Source: Pontibacter aydingkolensis (lineage in GTDB: Bacteria; Bacteroidota; Bacteroidia; Cytophagales; Hymenobacteraceae). From it: DNA of 64,000 nt. Both the position numbers and the translations under genes were made by a program. The notes under the pieces were generated by a model that did no database searches, was not told where the DNA came from, and was given only the letters and a program-made list of their open reading frames with translations. The stretch is taken from positions 1 through 64,000 of the forward strand of contig NZ_JAHYXK010000009.1 of NCBI RefSeq assembly GCF_019443125.1. Direction: 5' to 3'. Positions 9,301 through 18,082 of this stretch are shown piece by piece; position 1 is the first letter of the stretch; the number at the start of each line of letters is the position of its first letter.

Positions 9301-10260
9301 AACAGGTCCCTCTCTGTAGATAGTCTTCGCCTGCGGCCACTCTACAGTAAAGAACAATATGCTAGTCTGTTCAGGTATGCCCGTGACCGTATTGACTTGA
9401 CAGTACCTGATATTGAGTTGCAGGGCATCAGTTTGCGGGCGCTTTTCAATAACCAGGATATAGTTGCGCACAACATGTTGATCCAGAACCCGGTTGTGGA
9501 GATCTACCGCGATAACCGTTTAGGGATTGACCCGGACCTAAGGCCACCAACCCTGCAGAGTGCACTACGCGGTGCGGGAGTATACATTAAACTAGACACT
9601 ATTCGGGTGGAAAAAAATTACTTTATCCATCCTGTTATCGCCATAGATGGTATTAAACCTGCGGAGTTTGTGCTGGATAACATTCGAATGCAAGCCTATA
9701 ATATCACCAACGATACGGCGCTCATCCGGAGGAACAATATGTTAACAGTAAATGCTTCCGCACTTTTTATGGGCGTCAGTTCTTTAAAGGCTCATTTCCA
9801 GTTTCAGCTGGACCATCCGGAAGACCGGTATACCTACGAAGGCACCTTGGAACCAATGGATTTTAAAGCTTTAAACCCTTTGTTAGAGAACTTGGTATTT
9901 ATTCGGATAAAAAGCGGCCAGATACATAAAGCGACTTTCAAGATAGAGGCTACCGGAAATGAAGCCACAGGCCAGGTACACTTCCCATATAATGACCTGA
10001 AGGTACAACTACTGAACAAACATGATCCCGATAACCCTGGTTTAGTTTTAAAGGCTGGTACCAGATTAATAAATATATTTATCATCAAATCCAATAACCC
10101 GTCAGCCTGGGGTAAATTTCGAGTGGGGGATGTTGAAGAGGAGCGTGATCCAAAGCGGTCTGTATCCTACCATATAAGCCAGTCCATGCTAGATGGAGTC
10201 ACTTCCAGTTTGATGACAAAATTGGTGTATCAGATAGTTTCCAGATTTGTTGAACTATGA
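6361..10260 (+). CDS. Very large AsmA-like inner-membrane-anchored protein
   Basis: 1299 aa. One N-terminal transmembrane anchor (about residues 16-38, IVLASLMGFLLVVLVALYFL) is followed by a long beta-rich periplasmic body, the architecture of AsmA/DUF748-type proteins, which are linked to outer-membrane biogenesis and lipid transfer. At least five internal repeats of roughly 190-210 residues can be seen, each marked by a D(G/A)S(F/Y) segment (VQDASYRY, LTDGSFSY, ITDASLTQ, LEDGSFTF, IDDGTFDF) and a (N/G)YTY...DSLY...YS(S/T)RQ segment. The C-terminus resembles the AsmA-family C-terminal region. It stands alone. Exact family assignment needs a profile search; the class is secure, the substrate unknown. 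Confidence 0.85.
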   Translation: MAKPATTGSSRKALKTAGIVLASLMGFLLVVLVALYFLAEPLVVRYIKKQVAYQTNELYQIDLSDLQLHFRTRSIALKGLHFYPDTTVNNQLKENSLASPSLFDIRVPRLEIRNVNLIDLIFNNQLNMNTVVAERPEITQLLNKSVQRNRKYRSKGGAMDAVRIRQLEVQDASYRYLAQGLQSRPKHQIHHLSLQVQGVQLNLEKQQDITEMLQADEVELRLNSYTYLSPDSVYSVRLGRLSYSYRQQVLKAVDLEVQPDIKANSTLSKDLAHQVVYQLHAHKLHIKGLDIGETWRTKQLHLDQLMLNRTALHLTEDLNVPDAASFPGLAELYAELSPYLREVGIKELRLTDGSFSYGQKNGGFHTVHNLDKANIYLQALQLDSATLFTPKEKSFAAAIRATAKNYTYSPRYSPYTTKVGSMKLSTRDKTLQVDALRLSGDWDKNNKLKSLNTAKRTFYNISLPHLRFGDISLLQALQTSHLAIGSITAVQPVIDIRTDQLVKMQDTGPGLQELYRQVSGFINKLEVGEINITDASLTQHSKNRAIHLLQQLDHASLKAIGLVVDSAFIFNPDKKLPLQDMVVTARNYRYQMPDNTYIFALADLRYSTRQKEFSARSVDVISSIRENDRQKLYENASRSLYDLSANTLQVTGLNLVKAFNTGRLEADHLLLRQPDVAILLDRKVAVSESGKQGAGEGLFKYLDIVSVKTVRLEDGSFTFNEKLEPVMRTHLLEHATATITGFQLTSASFANLSQALPMEEMTLLAKNYTYRTTDSLYTIRLDSLHYSSRQQEVVAHTFTVSADREVNERLKAEHPELASRNLIDISSERSRITGFNLIHAYATGQYHMIKLLLSGPRVTILQDHSVNLSNDKVSVWQDTKTTSESMQQLTDRETTFRVERLEIDDGTFDFHILEDTIRISQTLEHVALEIDQFRLVSLESSDPLEIFDVDDVSIQVRGYTFFTRDSLYALEVKAMRASMSNRSLSVDSLRLRPLYSKEQYASLFRYARDRIDLTVPDIELQGISLRALFNNQDIVAHNMLIQNPVVEIYRDNRLGIDPDLRPPTLQSALRGAGVYIKLDTIRVEKNYFIHPVIAIDGIKPAEFVLDNIRMQAYNITNDTALIRRNNMLTVNASALFMGVSSLKAHFQFQLDHPEDRYTYEGTLEPMDFKALNPLLENLVFIRIKSGQIHKATFKIEATGNEATGQVHFPYNDLKVQLLNKHDPDNPGLVLKAGTRLINIFIIKSNNPSAWGKFRVGDVEEERDPKRSVSYHISQSMLDGVTSSLMTKLVYQIVSRFVEL

Positions 10261-10440
10261 TTTTGCTTGCTATCAAAGAAGTAGCTTCACTTATAGACTG
10301 TTTTAAAACTAGTTACGCTCAATGAACTGGACTAAAAGGTATTGGTAAAAGAACGGGAGTTCCTTTTACCAGCATTCGTCTGAAGTGCTGGAGCCAGCGC
10401 TAGAGCAGGGAAGCCTATTTTAGTTGTGGATGCTCTCGTG
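10261..10440. other. Intergenic spacer before repeat copy A
   Basis: No gene seen between the AsmA-like gene and the terminator-repeat. Confidence 0.4.
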
Positions 10441-10590
10441 GTGTCAGAATAGTGTCCAAAAAAAAGGCCTTCAGTGATCACTGAAGGCCTTTTTAGTAGA
10501 ACCAAAGGATGGAATTATCGAATTTTATCCACAGGGATTTAACCGCCCTAAGTGATTATCTGGCGATAGGAGAGGTTCAGAAAACTTAGT
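10441..10590. repeat. Dispersed terminator-linked repeat, copy A
   Basis: Left part GTGTCAGAATAGTGTCC is shared with copy B. It is followed by a hairpin (10461-10494), then the family tail with GGATGGAATTATCGAA and TTTATCCACAGGGATTT. A further stretch GGCGATAGGAGAGGTTC aligns with copy C. The tail is almost constant between copies while the hairpin sequence differs. Confidence 0.8.
10461..10494. terminator. Palindromic hairpin terminator (copy A)
   Basis: A perfect palindrome with core GGCCTTCAG/CTGAAGGCC and A/T runs on both sides; it can terminate transcription on either strand. Confidence 0.85.
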
Positions 10591-10734
10591 AGTTCTTAGA
10601 ATCAAAATAAAAGCCATTGTTTTACATAACAGTTGTAGGATAGAGAAAAGGCATCATTTTAACGGGTTGCCTTAGTCGCTGCTGCTCACATCCGTATAGC
10701 AGAACTTTAAGCATTTGCATTCGAGTCATACACC

Positions 10735-11529
10735 ATGGAGCACACACCCGACAAAGGCCATCAGAAAGAGAAACTGCCTCAGTCACCGTCGGCACAATCC
10801 ATCCATAACACCATCTACCAGGAAGCTGAATCTGAGCTCGACCGCCCAACATCGGTCTTATTCTGGTCGGGTTTGGCAGCCGGCCTGTCTATGGGTTTCT
10901 CCATGATCGCGGAAGGCCTGCTCATGGCTTACCTGCCGGATGCAGAGTGGAGTATCCTAGTGTCAAACTTTGGCTACAGCATGGGTTTCCTCATCGTCAT
11001 ACTCGGCAAACAGCAGCTCTTCAAAGAAAACACACTGACGCCCATCCTGCCGCTCCTCCGTAGGAAGAACGCAGATACATTCTTCAACGTGCTACGCCTT
11101 TGGGGGGGCAACTTGCTGGGCGTGCTTCTCATTGCCATGGTTACCGCTCGCACAGCTGCCTTTGACGCGCACGTGCACAAAACTTTCACGGAGATTGGCC
11201 GCAAAGTCATGGAGCCTGACTTTGGCGCCGTGCTGGTGCGGGGGATATTCGCCTAATGGCTCATCGCGCTGATGGTTTGGCTCCTGCCTTACGCGCAGAC
11301 TGCCCGGGTTTGGGTTATCATCCTGATCACCTACGTAGTCGGCATCGGGCACTTCAGCCATATCATAGCGGGCGCCGTTGAAACCTTTACACTGGCTGCG
11401 ACGGGCCAGGCCGCCTGGTGGGACGTTCTTGCAAACTACATCCTCCCAGCCTTGGTTGGTAACGTGACAAGGGGAGTGGTGCTGGTGGCAGCGTTAAACC
11501 ACGCGCAGGTAAAAGATAAACCCGAATAA
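10735..11529 (+). pseudogene. Formate/nitrite transporter family protein, broken by in-frame TAA
   Basis: Frame 10735-11253 and frame 11257-11529 are in phase and separated only by TAA at 11254-11256 (codon 174 of 264). Together they give a complete FNT-family channel (FocA/YfdC-like): LFWSGLAAGLSMGFSMIAEG, FGYSMGFLIVILGKQQLFKE, RLWGGNLLGVLLIAM, then after the stop WLIALMVWLLPYAQTA and HFSHIIAGAVE. The conserved residue at the stop is normally Gly (AGW-type motif), so more than one base changed if that was the ancestor. As it stands it would make a truncated, probably inactive protein. The 3' end overlaps the minus-strand DUF305 frame. Confidence 0.88.
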
Positions 11530-12088
11530 GATGGGAGCGGCTTACCTGATTCATGGGATCCTCCTTTCCCAGGGAAACTTTATCCGTCTGGAAGGGCTCT
11601 TCCCCTGATTCTAATTTTTTCAACAGGGCTTTCATTTCAGCAATTTCCTCCTCCTGTGCCTTGATAATCTCACCCGCCAGCTTCCTTACTTCCGGGTCCT
11701 CCAGGTTTGCCCTTTTACTTGCCAGAATCGCTATGGAGTGGTGTGGAATCATCGCTTTCATATACAGCACATCCCCTACGGGAGTTTGTGTTCTTGCCAA
11801 GGTTAAAGCACCGACAAACAAAACGAGACTTCCGAGTACGATGGCAATGTTCTTCTTCCTGTTCTTGTACATGCTTTGCATAAAGGCCAGCATAATAACG
11901 GCCATTGCTGCAATGCCTAAACAGGCCATATAAAACCGAGTCAAACTGAAATACACGTGATCAAAGGCGTAGGTGTTGAAGTACATGGTGATGTACATGG
12001 CTATGAAGGACCCCGCTAGCATCAGAATAAACCTAGTGTAGGGGTATTTCTTCTTTTTGTTTTGGCTCATGACCTGCTTGTTGTCCAT
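11387..12088 (-). CDS. DUF305 membrane protein, with a probable readthrough tail
   Basis: Three N-terminal transmembrane helices (about residues 19-40, 51-72, 82-100) are followed by a DUF305 domain with the hallmark MIPHHSIAILASKRA and a Glu/Lys-rich helix ending LLKKLESGEEPFQ. Family members are associated with metal handling and copper resistance, but function is not established. About 50 residues after that (below roughly 11540) are Pro/Arg/Leu-rich and lie antisense to the transporter's 3' end. They look non-native, so the natural stop may have been lost. Start at 12088, or Met7 at 12070. Confidence 0.8.
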   Translation of the reverse strand: MDNKQVMSQNKKKKYPYTRFILMLAGSFIAMYITMYFNTYAFDHVYFSLTRFYMACLGIAAMAVIMLAFMQSMYKNRKKNIAIVLGSLVLFVGALTLARTQTPVGDVLYMKAMIPHHSIAILASKRANLEDPEVRKLAGEIIKAQEEEIAEMKALLKKLESGEEPFQTDKVSLGKEDPMNQVSRSHLIRVYLLPARGLTLPPAPLPLSRYQPRLGGCSLQERPTRRPGPSQPV

Positions 12089-12632
12089 TTGTCATTTTTT
12101 AAAATTGTACATACTTCTGCCTTATCAAGTATGGCAGCTGAATAATCGCTAAACGTGAATATACGCATACAGGCACGAAATAGTCGAAGCTGGATTTCTC
12201 TCATCTCTGAGCCGGACGCGGATGGGGTACTGTCCGCTATGGTAGACTGCAATGCCATTCCTGTTTTTACTTCCTTTTCCATCATATGGGGCTTCGGCGC
12301 CATGCGGGTCTTAATTGGCATAAGGCGATAGGCATGTTGTCAGAGGCCCTTTTGGGTTATCTCCTAAGCTTTAGGCTACCCTGATGCGTCTTTGTATAGC
12401 TGGCACTGACCTGCCTGGATGGGTTTTAACTGGTTTATGCACCTGCTGGAGAAGGGGTACAGACGGGAGGCTGCTAGTCTGCATTGCAGCGTGAAGCCAC
12501 TAATCATCAGAAACGGTTGACACGGCATTATGGCGTACCCTTCTTCGTCCGCACGCCGTTTAAACTACTTTAAAATTCTATGTTTCACTATAAGTATGAA
12601 AACAGATGTTTTACCACGTAAAAGAATTGTAG
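12089..12632. other. Intergenic region, no supported gene
   Basis: Contains a minus-strand open frame of 84 codons (12067-12321) overlapping the DUF305 start. It has no recognisable motif and is not called. Confidence 0.4.
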
Positions 12633-12905
12633 TTCAACGCACGCGCCTCCAAGATAGGTGCGGCAGGAGTGATGGTTGTGGGCTACAGGCCCTACGAGGC
12701 ACTGTTGCAGGCCTTGGCGCAGGTTGCCCCGGAACTGGCACCTACGCAGCATGCCGAGGATGAGGAGAAGTACAAAGCCTATTGGGGAGAAGGCATCACA
12801 GAACGAGAGGTGGCAGAAGCGCTGCTAACAAAAAAACAAGCACAGAACGCGCCTGAACCAGGCAAGCCTCCGGTGGTAGCAGCATACGAAGGAAACAAAA
12901 CATAG
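12633..12905 (+). pseudogene. Possible gene remnant, C-terminal part of unknown protein
   Basis: The frame opens after a stop at 12630 and reads AASKIG-type sequence AGVMVVGYRPYEALLQALAQ, then an acidic/Glu-rich segment and a Pro-rich end. The only ATG in frame is at 12669. A second frame starting at ATG 12598 (MKTDVLPRKRIVVQRTRL) runs into the same region, so this may be one gene with a frameshift near 12645. No family recognised. Confidence 0.35.
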
Positions 12906-12970
12906 GAAACCCTTTCCTGCTGCCCAAGGCATGCCAAGGGAAACCTTTATGTACCAATAAACTTTAAGCT

Positions 12971-14326
12971 ATGAAGAAAATATTCTTAGTGCCGTGTGTG
13001 TTGCTGCTGCTGTGTGTCTCGTGCAGTTCAGAAACAGCATCTGAAAACAAAGGAGAGGCGAGCACTGCCTTGTCTGCGGAGCCTGTCGATTCGGTTGGCT
13101 TGCAGCTGATAGCCTCAGACCTGGTGTCACCTGTTTTCCTCACGCAACCACCCAACGACGAGAGGCTGTTTATTGTGGACCAGATCGGGGTCATACGGGT
13201 CGTCAAAGAGGGAAGCCTGTTGCCTGAGCCGTTCATGGACCTGAGGAGCAAAGTTGTAGCGCTCAAGCACGAGCATGAGGAGCGCGGGCTTCTGGGCTTG
13301 GCCTTCCACCCCGACTTCCGGGAAAACGGCAGGTTCTTCGTGTACTACAGCGCCCCGATACAGCCGTCAGCACCCAATGACTTTGACCATACCTCCGTCA
13401 TCGCCGAGTATAGGGCTACTGGAGCCGGGTTGGAAAGCGGAGACGCAGCGTCCGGTAAAGTGATCCTGCAGGTAGACCAGCCACAGTACAACCACAACGC
13501 CGGCACCCTGATGTTCGGACCCGACGGCTACCTCTACATCAGCATAGGCGACGGGGGAAATAAAAATGACATCGGAACCGGCCACGTGCGGGACTGGTAC
13601 GAGGAGAACGATGGCGGAAATGGGCAGGACATCAAGCACAACCTGCTTGGCAGCATCCTACGCATCGATGTCAACGGCTCTTCGCCTTACGCGGTGCCTG
13701 CCGACAATCCCTTTGCCACTGGCAACAACGGCATGAAGGAGATTTATGCCTACGGCCTTCGGAATCCCTTCCGCTTCTCCTTTGACCGGGAGACGGGTAT
13801 GCTGATAGCAGCCGATGCGGGGCAGGTGCTGCGGGAGGAGATAGATGTCATCACCAGGGGGGGCAATTACGGATGGAACGTAAAGGAAGGCACGCTGTGC
13901 TTCAACGCCGCCGATAACAAGACCCCCCTTCCGGACTGTCCTGATGCGGATAGCCTTGGTCACAGCTTTATAGACCCCGTCATAGAGTTTAAAAACAGTA
14001 TGACCTACCCCGAGGAGGGGTTGGGGATTGTAGGTATAGGCGGCTATGTGTACAGAGGGCAACGGCAGGCGCAGCTTAACGGGAGCTATCTTTTCGGCGT
14101 ATGGACGCAGCATCATGGGAAACCTGACGGCGCTATTTTTGCTGCCAGCGTAGCTGGAGAGCAGGGGCCGTGGGCATACAGGAAGCTTCACTTCCGCGAC
14201 AGGGCGAGTGGCTTGGGGCACTACCTGCTAAGCTTCGGCCAGGACAACAGCGGGGAAGTGTACCTGCTGGTCAACGACGAGCACGGTCCCCATGGCAACA
14301 CAGGGAAGGTGTATCGGATTAACTGA
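12971..14326 (+). CDS. PQQ-type glucose/sorbosone dehydrogenase family lipoprotein
   Basis: 451 aa. An N-terminal signal with lipobox LLCVSCSS (Cys around residue 17) predicts an exported lipoprotein. The rest is a six-bladed beta-propeller of the GSDH family: RGLLGLAFHPDF, NHNAGTLMFGPDGYLYISIG, AYGLRNPFRFSFD, GGNYGWNVKEGT, SYLFGVWT. Family members oxidise sugars such as aldoses with pyrroloquinoline quinone. The substrate cannot be fixed from sequence, and many Bacteroidota members are uncharacterised. Length is normal. The ATG is preceded by an AT-rich leader. No partner genes adjoin it. Confidence 0.92.
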   Translation: MKKIFLVPCVLLLLCVSCSSETASENKGEASTALSAEPVDSVGLQLIASDLVSPVFLTQPPNDERLFIVDQIGVIRVVKEGSLLPEPFMDLRSKVVALKHEHEERGLLGLAFHPDFRENGRFFVYYSAPIQPSAPNDFDHTSVIAEYRATGAGLESGDAASGKVILQVDQPQYNHNAGTLMFGPDGYLYISIGDGGNKNDIGTGHVRDWYEENDGGNGQDIKHNLLGSILRIDVNGSSPYAVPADNPFATGNNGMKEIYAYGLRNPFRFSFDRETGMLIAADAGQVLREEIDVITRGGNYGWNVKEGTLCFNAADNKTPLPDCPDADSLGHSFIDPVIEFKNSMTYPEEGLGIVGIGGYVYRGQRQAQLNGSYLFGVWTQHHGKPDGAIFAASVAGEQGPWAYRKLHFRDRASGLGHYLLSFGQDNSGEVYLLVNDEHGPHGNTGKVYRIN

Positions 14327-14595
14327 TGGCCGTGCTGAACTGCACTTTGATTCTAACTTCCGCCTTCGTTGTGTTTCGCACGGGCAAATGTTTAGACGTG
14401 ATGGCTTTCGTCATCGCGCACGGCGCTGTTTTACCTTAATGGACTAAGCCACTCACCGAAGTCTCCGGCAGCCGGGCGCACCACCAGAAGTTCTGGGGTG
14501 AACAGCATGCCTACCCACTGGATTATCCGTTGCTTTGCGTGAAAACTTTCTAAGGTAAAATCAAGCAAGGTCTTGGTAAGGAGCGTTTCCGGCTC

Positions 14596-15609
14596 CTATT
14601 CAGGAAGGTACACTTCTTTCCAGGACCAGCCGTCCATTTCCAGCAGTGCCGTAAGCAGTCTGCGGCGCTCCCGTAGGTCCTGCTCGAAATAATGCCTTAT
14701 GGCCTCCTTGCCCTTTAGCGGCACCCTTTTCTCCTCCAGCAGCCTTAGGTCAGGGACAAGGGCCTTTTCGTTGGGGGAGGCGTTCTTGAGAAAGCCCTCT
14801 CTGACCACCTCCAGGTAAGCGTCCAACGCGGTCTGCAGCATTGACATCTTCGTTTCATCAACAGCCACCTCCCGCTGTAGGGCGTTTGCCAGCAGCTGAT
14901 ACGCCTCGTCCAGCAGCACAATGGCCGGGGTAATGGAGTGCTTCGGCTGGCTGTTGTGAAAATAATGGATGACGGGGTAGGAATGGTGGTTCACCGCATG
15001 CTTCATCAGCATCTGGCACAGATCGGAGGTGTTGTCAAAGAAGGAGGAGAAGTCCTTGCCGTTCCAGCTCTTGGTTAGGATCTGCTGCGGGGTTTTCCCC
15101 ATGCCGCTGATGTACAGGCTAAGGGTGCTCTGCAGGCCCACGGCAGAAAGCACCGGCAAAAAGTAGGTGATGGAGGTGGTAATGAACACCAGCCCCGAAT
15201 ACGCCGCTACGTCCGTCACGATGCGCCAGAAATCATTCGAAGCCACATAGTCGCCTATTCCCAGCGTGGAGAGGGTAAACCCCGCGTAGTAGAGTTTCTC
15301 CAACGTGCCGGCAGGGGTTTTTGTGACACTGTGAACGACGGAGTCCGAGTCGGACAGCAAGGCAATGAACAAGCCGACCCAGAATCCCGCTATCCAAACC
15401 GAAAGGATGGAAACGAGCACAGCAGGACCCGCGTACCCCAGCAGTTTGGACTTCCCCTTTTTTTCTGCTGCCAGGAAAATAGCTTTGTACACGGCTTTCG
15501 ATACAAGGCTCGTAATCATGCCGCCGCCGTTGGAGGAGAAGGTGGTTTTGATGATATCCAGTGCGGTGAGGGCAAAAATTAGAGCTCCAAGGAAAAATAA
15601 AACATTCAT
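14596..15609 (-). CDS. Two-pore-domain-type potassium channel family protein
   Basis: 337 aa. Hydrophobic helices lie at about residues 1-20, 58-82 and 130-160. Between the last two is a pore loop with selectivity-filter-like sequence TLSTLGIGDYVA (T-x-G-x-G-D-Y). This is the Ion_trans_2 arrangement for K+-selective channels. The C-terminal ~170 residues are soluble and helical, rich in His and charged residues, with no RCK nucleotide-binding motif that I can recognise. Convergent with the sugar dehydrogenase, no terminator between them. Gating is unknown. Confidence 0.88.
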   Translation of the reverse strand: MNVLFFLGALIFALTALDIIKTTFSSNGGGMITSLVSKAVYKAIFLAAEKKGKSKLLGYAGPAVLVSILSVWIAGFWVGLFIALLSDSDSVVHSVTKTPAGTLEKLYYAGFTLSTLGIGDYVASNDFWRIVTDVAAYSGLVFITTSITYFLPVLSAVGLQSTLSLYISGMGKTPQQILTKSWNGKDFSSFFDNTSDLCQMLMKHAVNHHSYPVIHYFHNSQPKHSITPAIVLLDEAYQLLANALQREVAVDETKMSMLQTALDAYLEVVREGFLKNASPNEKALVPDLRLLEEKRVPLKGKEAIRHYFEQDLRERRRLLTALLEMDGWSWKEVYLPE

Positions 15610-16420
15610 GAAAGGCTGGTAGAATTAGTTCTTTTTGCTAAACGGAATTGCTCTTGATGGGTTAGCAGACCTTTATACAGTGTGCTCAAAAGATGTACCG
15701 GTTGTTTATCTGACAACGTTACTACCGGGCACATCGGCACTTCTCTGTATGAAGGCAAAGCATTGCTACTTAAAAAGTTGTCTTGTCCTGGTGTAGGTTG
15801 ATACAAAGTCATTAAGAATAAGTCGCTCTCGTCCCAAACAATGGCCGTTTTAGCAGTATATAATTCGGAGAAGGGGTAGGTACAGGCTAAGATTAAACAG
15901 CAGTGCGGGGCATCGGACTTTGTTGCCAAATGTTGCTTTCTTGTTGCTGTAGGGCCCTAAGATCTTGCCGCACCGCCCTGAAAACGCTCCCAATACATCT
16001 GAAATAATGCAGTAACGTAATTGAGAGCATGATTTACGCAAATGCAGCGCTTGCACTTCCGGTTTAGCTGGCAATTGTTCTTCTGTTGCTCTGTGTTGGT
16101 TATTGTTGCTGGTTGTTGCTTTTGTCCCAGAAATCGACCGTTTAAGCAGTATGGGGAAATATTCAGGAAAATAGGCCTTATTCTGTCCCTTTCAGCCATC
16201 TCATAAATCAAATCAGTTTTTTGTTTTATTAGATGAGTAGGGGAGACACCACCGATGGTGTGGAAAGAGCAATGTTAACACTTTATGCAATGCTCACTTT
16301 AATTCTGATAGAAGGGGAGGAACTCTTAAAAAAAAGGCTGTCCAGCAGATATAATAGCACGTCACAAAGGACGCTTAAGGTATGAATGGAGGATTGGCAG
16401 GCGAGAGGAGAATGCATTAG
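15610..16420. other. Intergenic region with decayed sequence and a CAACA-rich tract
   Basis: No intact gene. A minus-strand frame (15606-15929) contains folded-looking sequence (LFLMTLYQPTPGQDNF) that could be a relic but has no certain family. Read on the minus strand, 16075-16130 is rich in CAACAACCAGCAACA and is preceded by TGGGACAA. Similar tracts lie at 48530-48600 and 50594-50640. Confidence 0.35.
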
Positions 16421-16545
16421 CGTCCGAATAGTGTCCGAACGGCATAAGAAAAGCCCCTCATCGTTAACTGAGGGGCTTTTTAGTAGACCAAAGGATGGAA
16501 TTATCGAACCTTATCCACAATGATTTGTCAGCATTGGCATTGTTT
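16421..16545. repeat. Dispersed terminator-linked repeat, copy B
   Basis: GTCCGAATAGTGTCCGAAC, then a hairpin at 16449-16480, then TAGTAGACCAAAGGATGG and AATTATCGAACCTTATCCAC. It shares the left box with copy A and the tail with all copies. Confidence 0.8.
16449..16480. terminator. Hairpin terminator (copy B)
   Basis: 12-bp perfect stem (AAAAGCCCCTCA/TGAGGGGCTTTT) with an 8-nt loop; A and T runs make it usable from either strand. Confidence 0.85.
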
Positions 16546-16745
16546 CTAAGATAGGTATAAGTTAATACTTTAGCGACGCTAGTACTACATTACAGTATTT
16601 TACGGTAACATGAATCCTCAAAGGGAGCTAATTTAGGTTCCTTTGCAATTTTTGAGTAATCTCACTTTTGCGGTAAGGCGGAAGCAAATAATTAGGTTTT
16701 GTAGGAATTGTCTATCATAGCATGTGCCTAGTTTTAGGATTAGAT

Positions 16746-16785
16746 CGAAAAGCTCTGAACTAGTACGTTGGTTTAGAGCTTTTCG
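16746..16785. repeat. 15-bp inverted repeat (hairpin)
   Basis: CGAAAAGCTCTGAAC pairs with GTTTAGAGCTTTTCG (one G-U pair) around a 10-nt loop. No gene adjoins, so its role as a terminator or structured RNA is open. Confidence 0.6.
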
Positions 16786-16894
16786 CAGAAGCTCAGTTAA
16801 AGGTTATTTCCGGATTCCAATTAGCGGATATTCCAAGCTGATTTTCTGTCCAAATCCACATATGCAGTTCATAGTATAGTGGAATGCCATGAGT

Positions 16895-16960
16895 GCCTCT
16901 GATGATGGAATTATAAACCTAATCCACAATTATTTAGCGGTTATAAGGTAATATATGCAA
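16895..16960. repeat. Degenerate copy of the dispersed repeat tail (copy I)
   Basis: GATGATGGAATTATAAACCTAATCCACAATTATTTAGC aligns with the family tail but with several changes and no adjoining hairpin. In plain words, a decayed copy. Confidence 0.5.
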
Positions 16961-16961
16961 C

Positions 16962-16998
16962 TAAGATAGAAGTAGATTTAAAATCTACTTCTATCTTA
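16962..16998. repeat. Near-perfect 37-bp palindrome
   Basis: Two 18-nt arms (TAAGATAGAAGTAGATTT and its complement) around a single A. It is AT-rich, with no gene nearby. Such a palindrome may be a terminator remnant or a mobile-element tip. Confidence 0.65.
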
Positions 16999-18082
16999 AA
17001 TTTTACTAAAACTGAACGTAAAAGTACAGGCTTTTTATAAATGTACTTTATTTTTCAAACAGGTCACACTTCCGCCAAGACAACGCAGCCTCTGCTTCAG
17101 CCTTCACTATCAATAAGCGATTATAAACATAAGTACACTAATAAGATTCAACACGGACATATAGTACTCAGCTAAAGCCTGTCTAGAATTAGGGCACATT
17201 CAATCCGCGGCAGATCACAACTTGCGATTCAAGTGTAGGGTAAAATATTTGTACTTTAATTACAAAAAATAGGCTTATATAAAATAAGCTTATACTCTTT
17301 ATTTTCTTACTTTTACCTATAGTTTACTTTTTTTATTAAAAAAATTGTTACAAAAGAGCAATTAAAGCATAAAGCAAATCTAAAATTTAAAATACTGGTT
17401 GCCGCTTTACCTTACCCTCTATTTATCACCCTCATATTTTAATGCTTCCCGTGGAATGGCTTTTAAAGGGCTTAAGTGAAATCTATTTGTAATATTTAAA
17501 ACTTCATCCTTATTCCCCAATGTCACTTATAAAGAATTTTACAACTTTCAACAGAACAAAGTTTTTCATTGTGCTAATCATGAAGGAAATAGGCAAACTC
17601 ACATTTTAACCAATATACTTAACGCAATTGTATATTTTAAATAGGCGCTAAAGAGTATGTAATATACTAATAACTAGTAATGTGATCGAAAATAGGTTTA
17701 AGAATTCATTCAAAATATAATAGAAATTATCATTAATTTTTCAATTATAAATGTAACTTTAATGTTGTTTTGAAGTACACCTATACATTTATATCCTTAT
17801 ATTAATATAAAAAAAGTTCAATGTGATTAAAATATTTATATTAGTTAAATCTAAATTTTTAATTCAATAAAACTATAATTATTCTACTGTGAGTTTGGTA
17901 TGGAATGCATGCCTAATCAAGTTCACATTCCTTGCTATTATTACCAGCAACCCTAATTACAGCTTATTTTAGAGTAAGGCAGTTACTGCAGAACTGCTCT
18001 GGTCCTACCGTTACCCGCCTGTAAGGTTGGTAGAATACCTGCCTTTGTTAATTCAAATCTAAATAAATGTAATTATTAAATT

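Larger units (their letters stand above)
16546..18082. other. Long AT-rich gene-free stretch
   Basis: No gene on either strand. From about 17230 the sequence becomes strikingly AT-rich, with many short A and T runs, and stays so up to the secreted-protein genes. It holds two inverted repeats (listed) and one degenerate copy of the dispersed repeat. Confidence 0.5.

Noticed and set aside
12067..12321. 84-codon minus-strand frame upstream of the DUF305 gene
   Set aside because: Overlaps the DUF305 start, lacks any motif, hydrophobic segment or plausible start context.
14410..14551. Plus-strand stretch with KFWGEQHAYPLDYP, considered a gene remnant
   Set aside because: Short, no start, and no family I could name.
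15606..15929. Minus-strand frame with folded-looking sequence, considered as an AraC-type regulator N-terminus
   Set aside because: Resemblance to the segment before the AraC HTH was too weak and no HTH follows.
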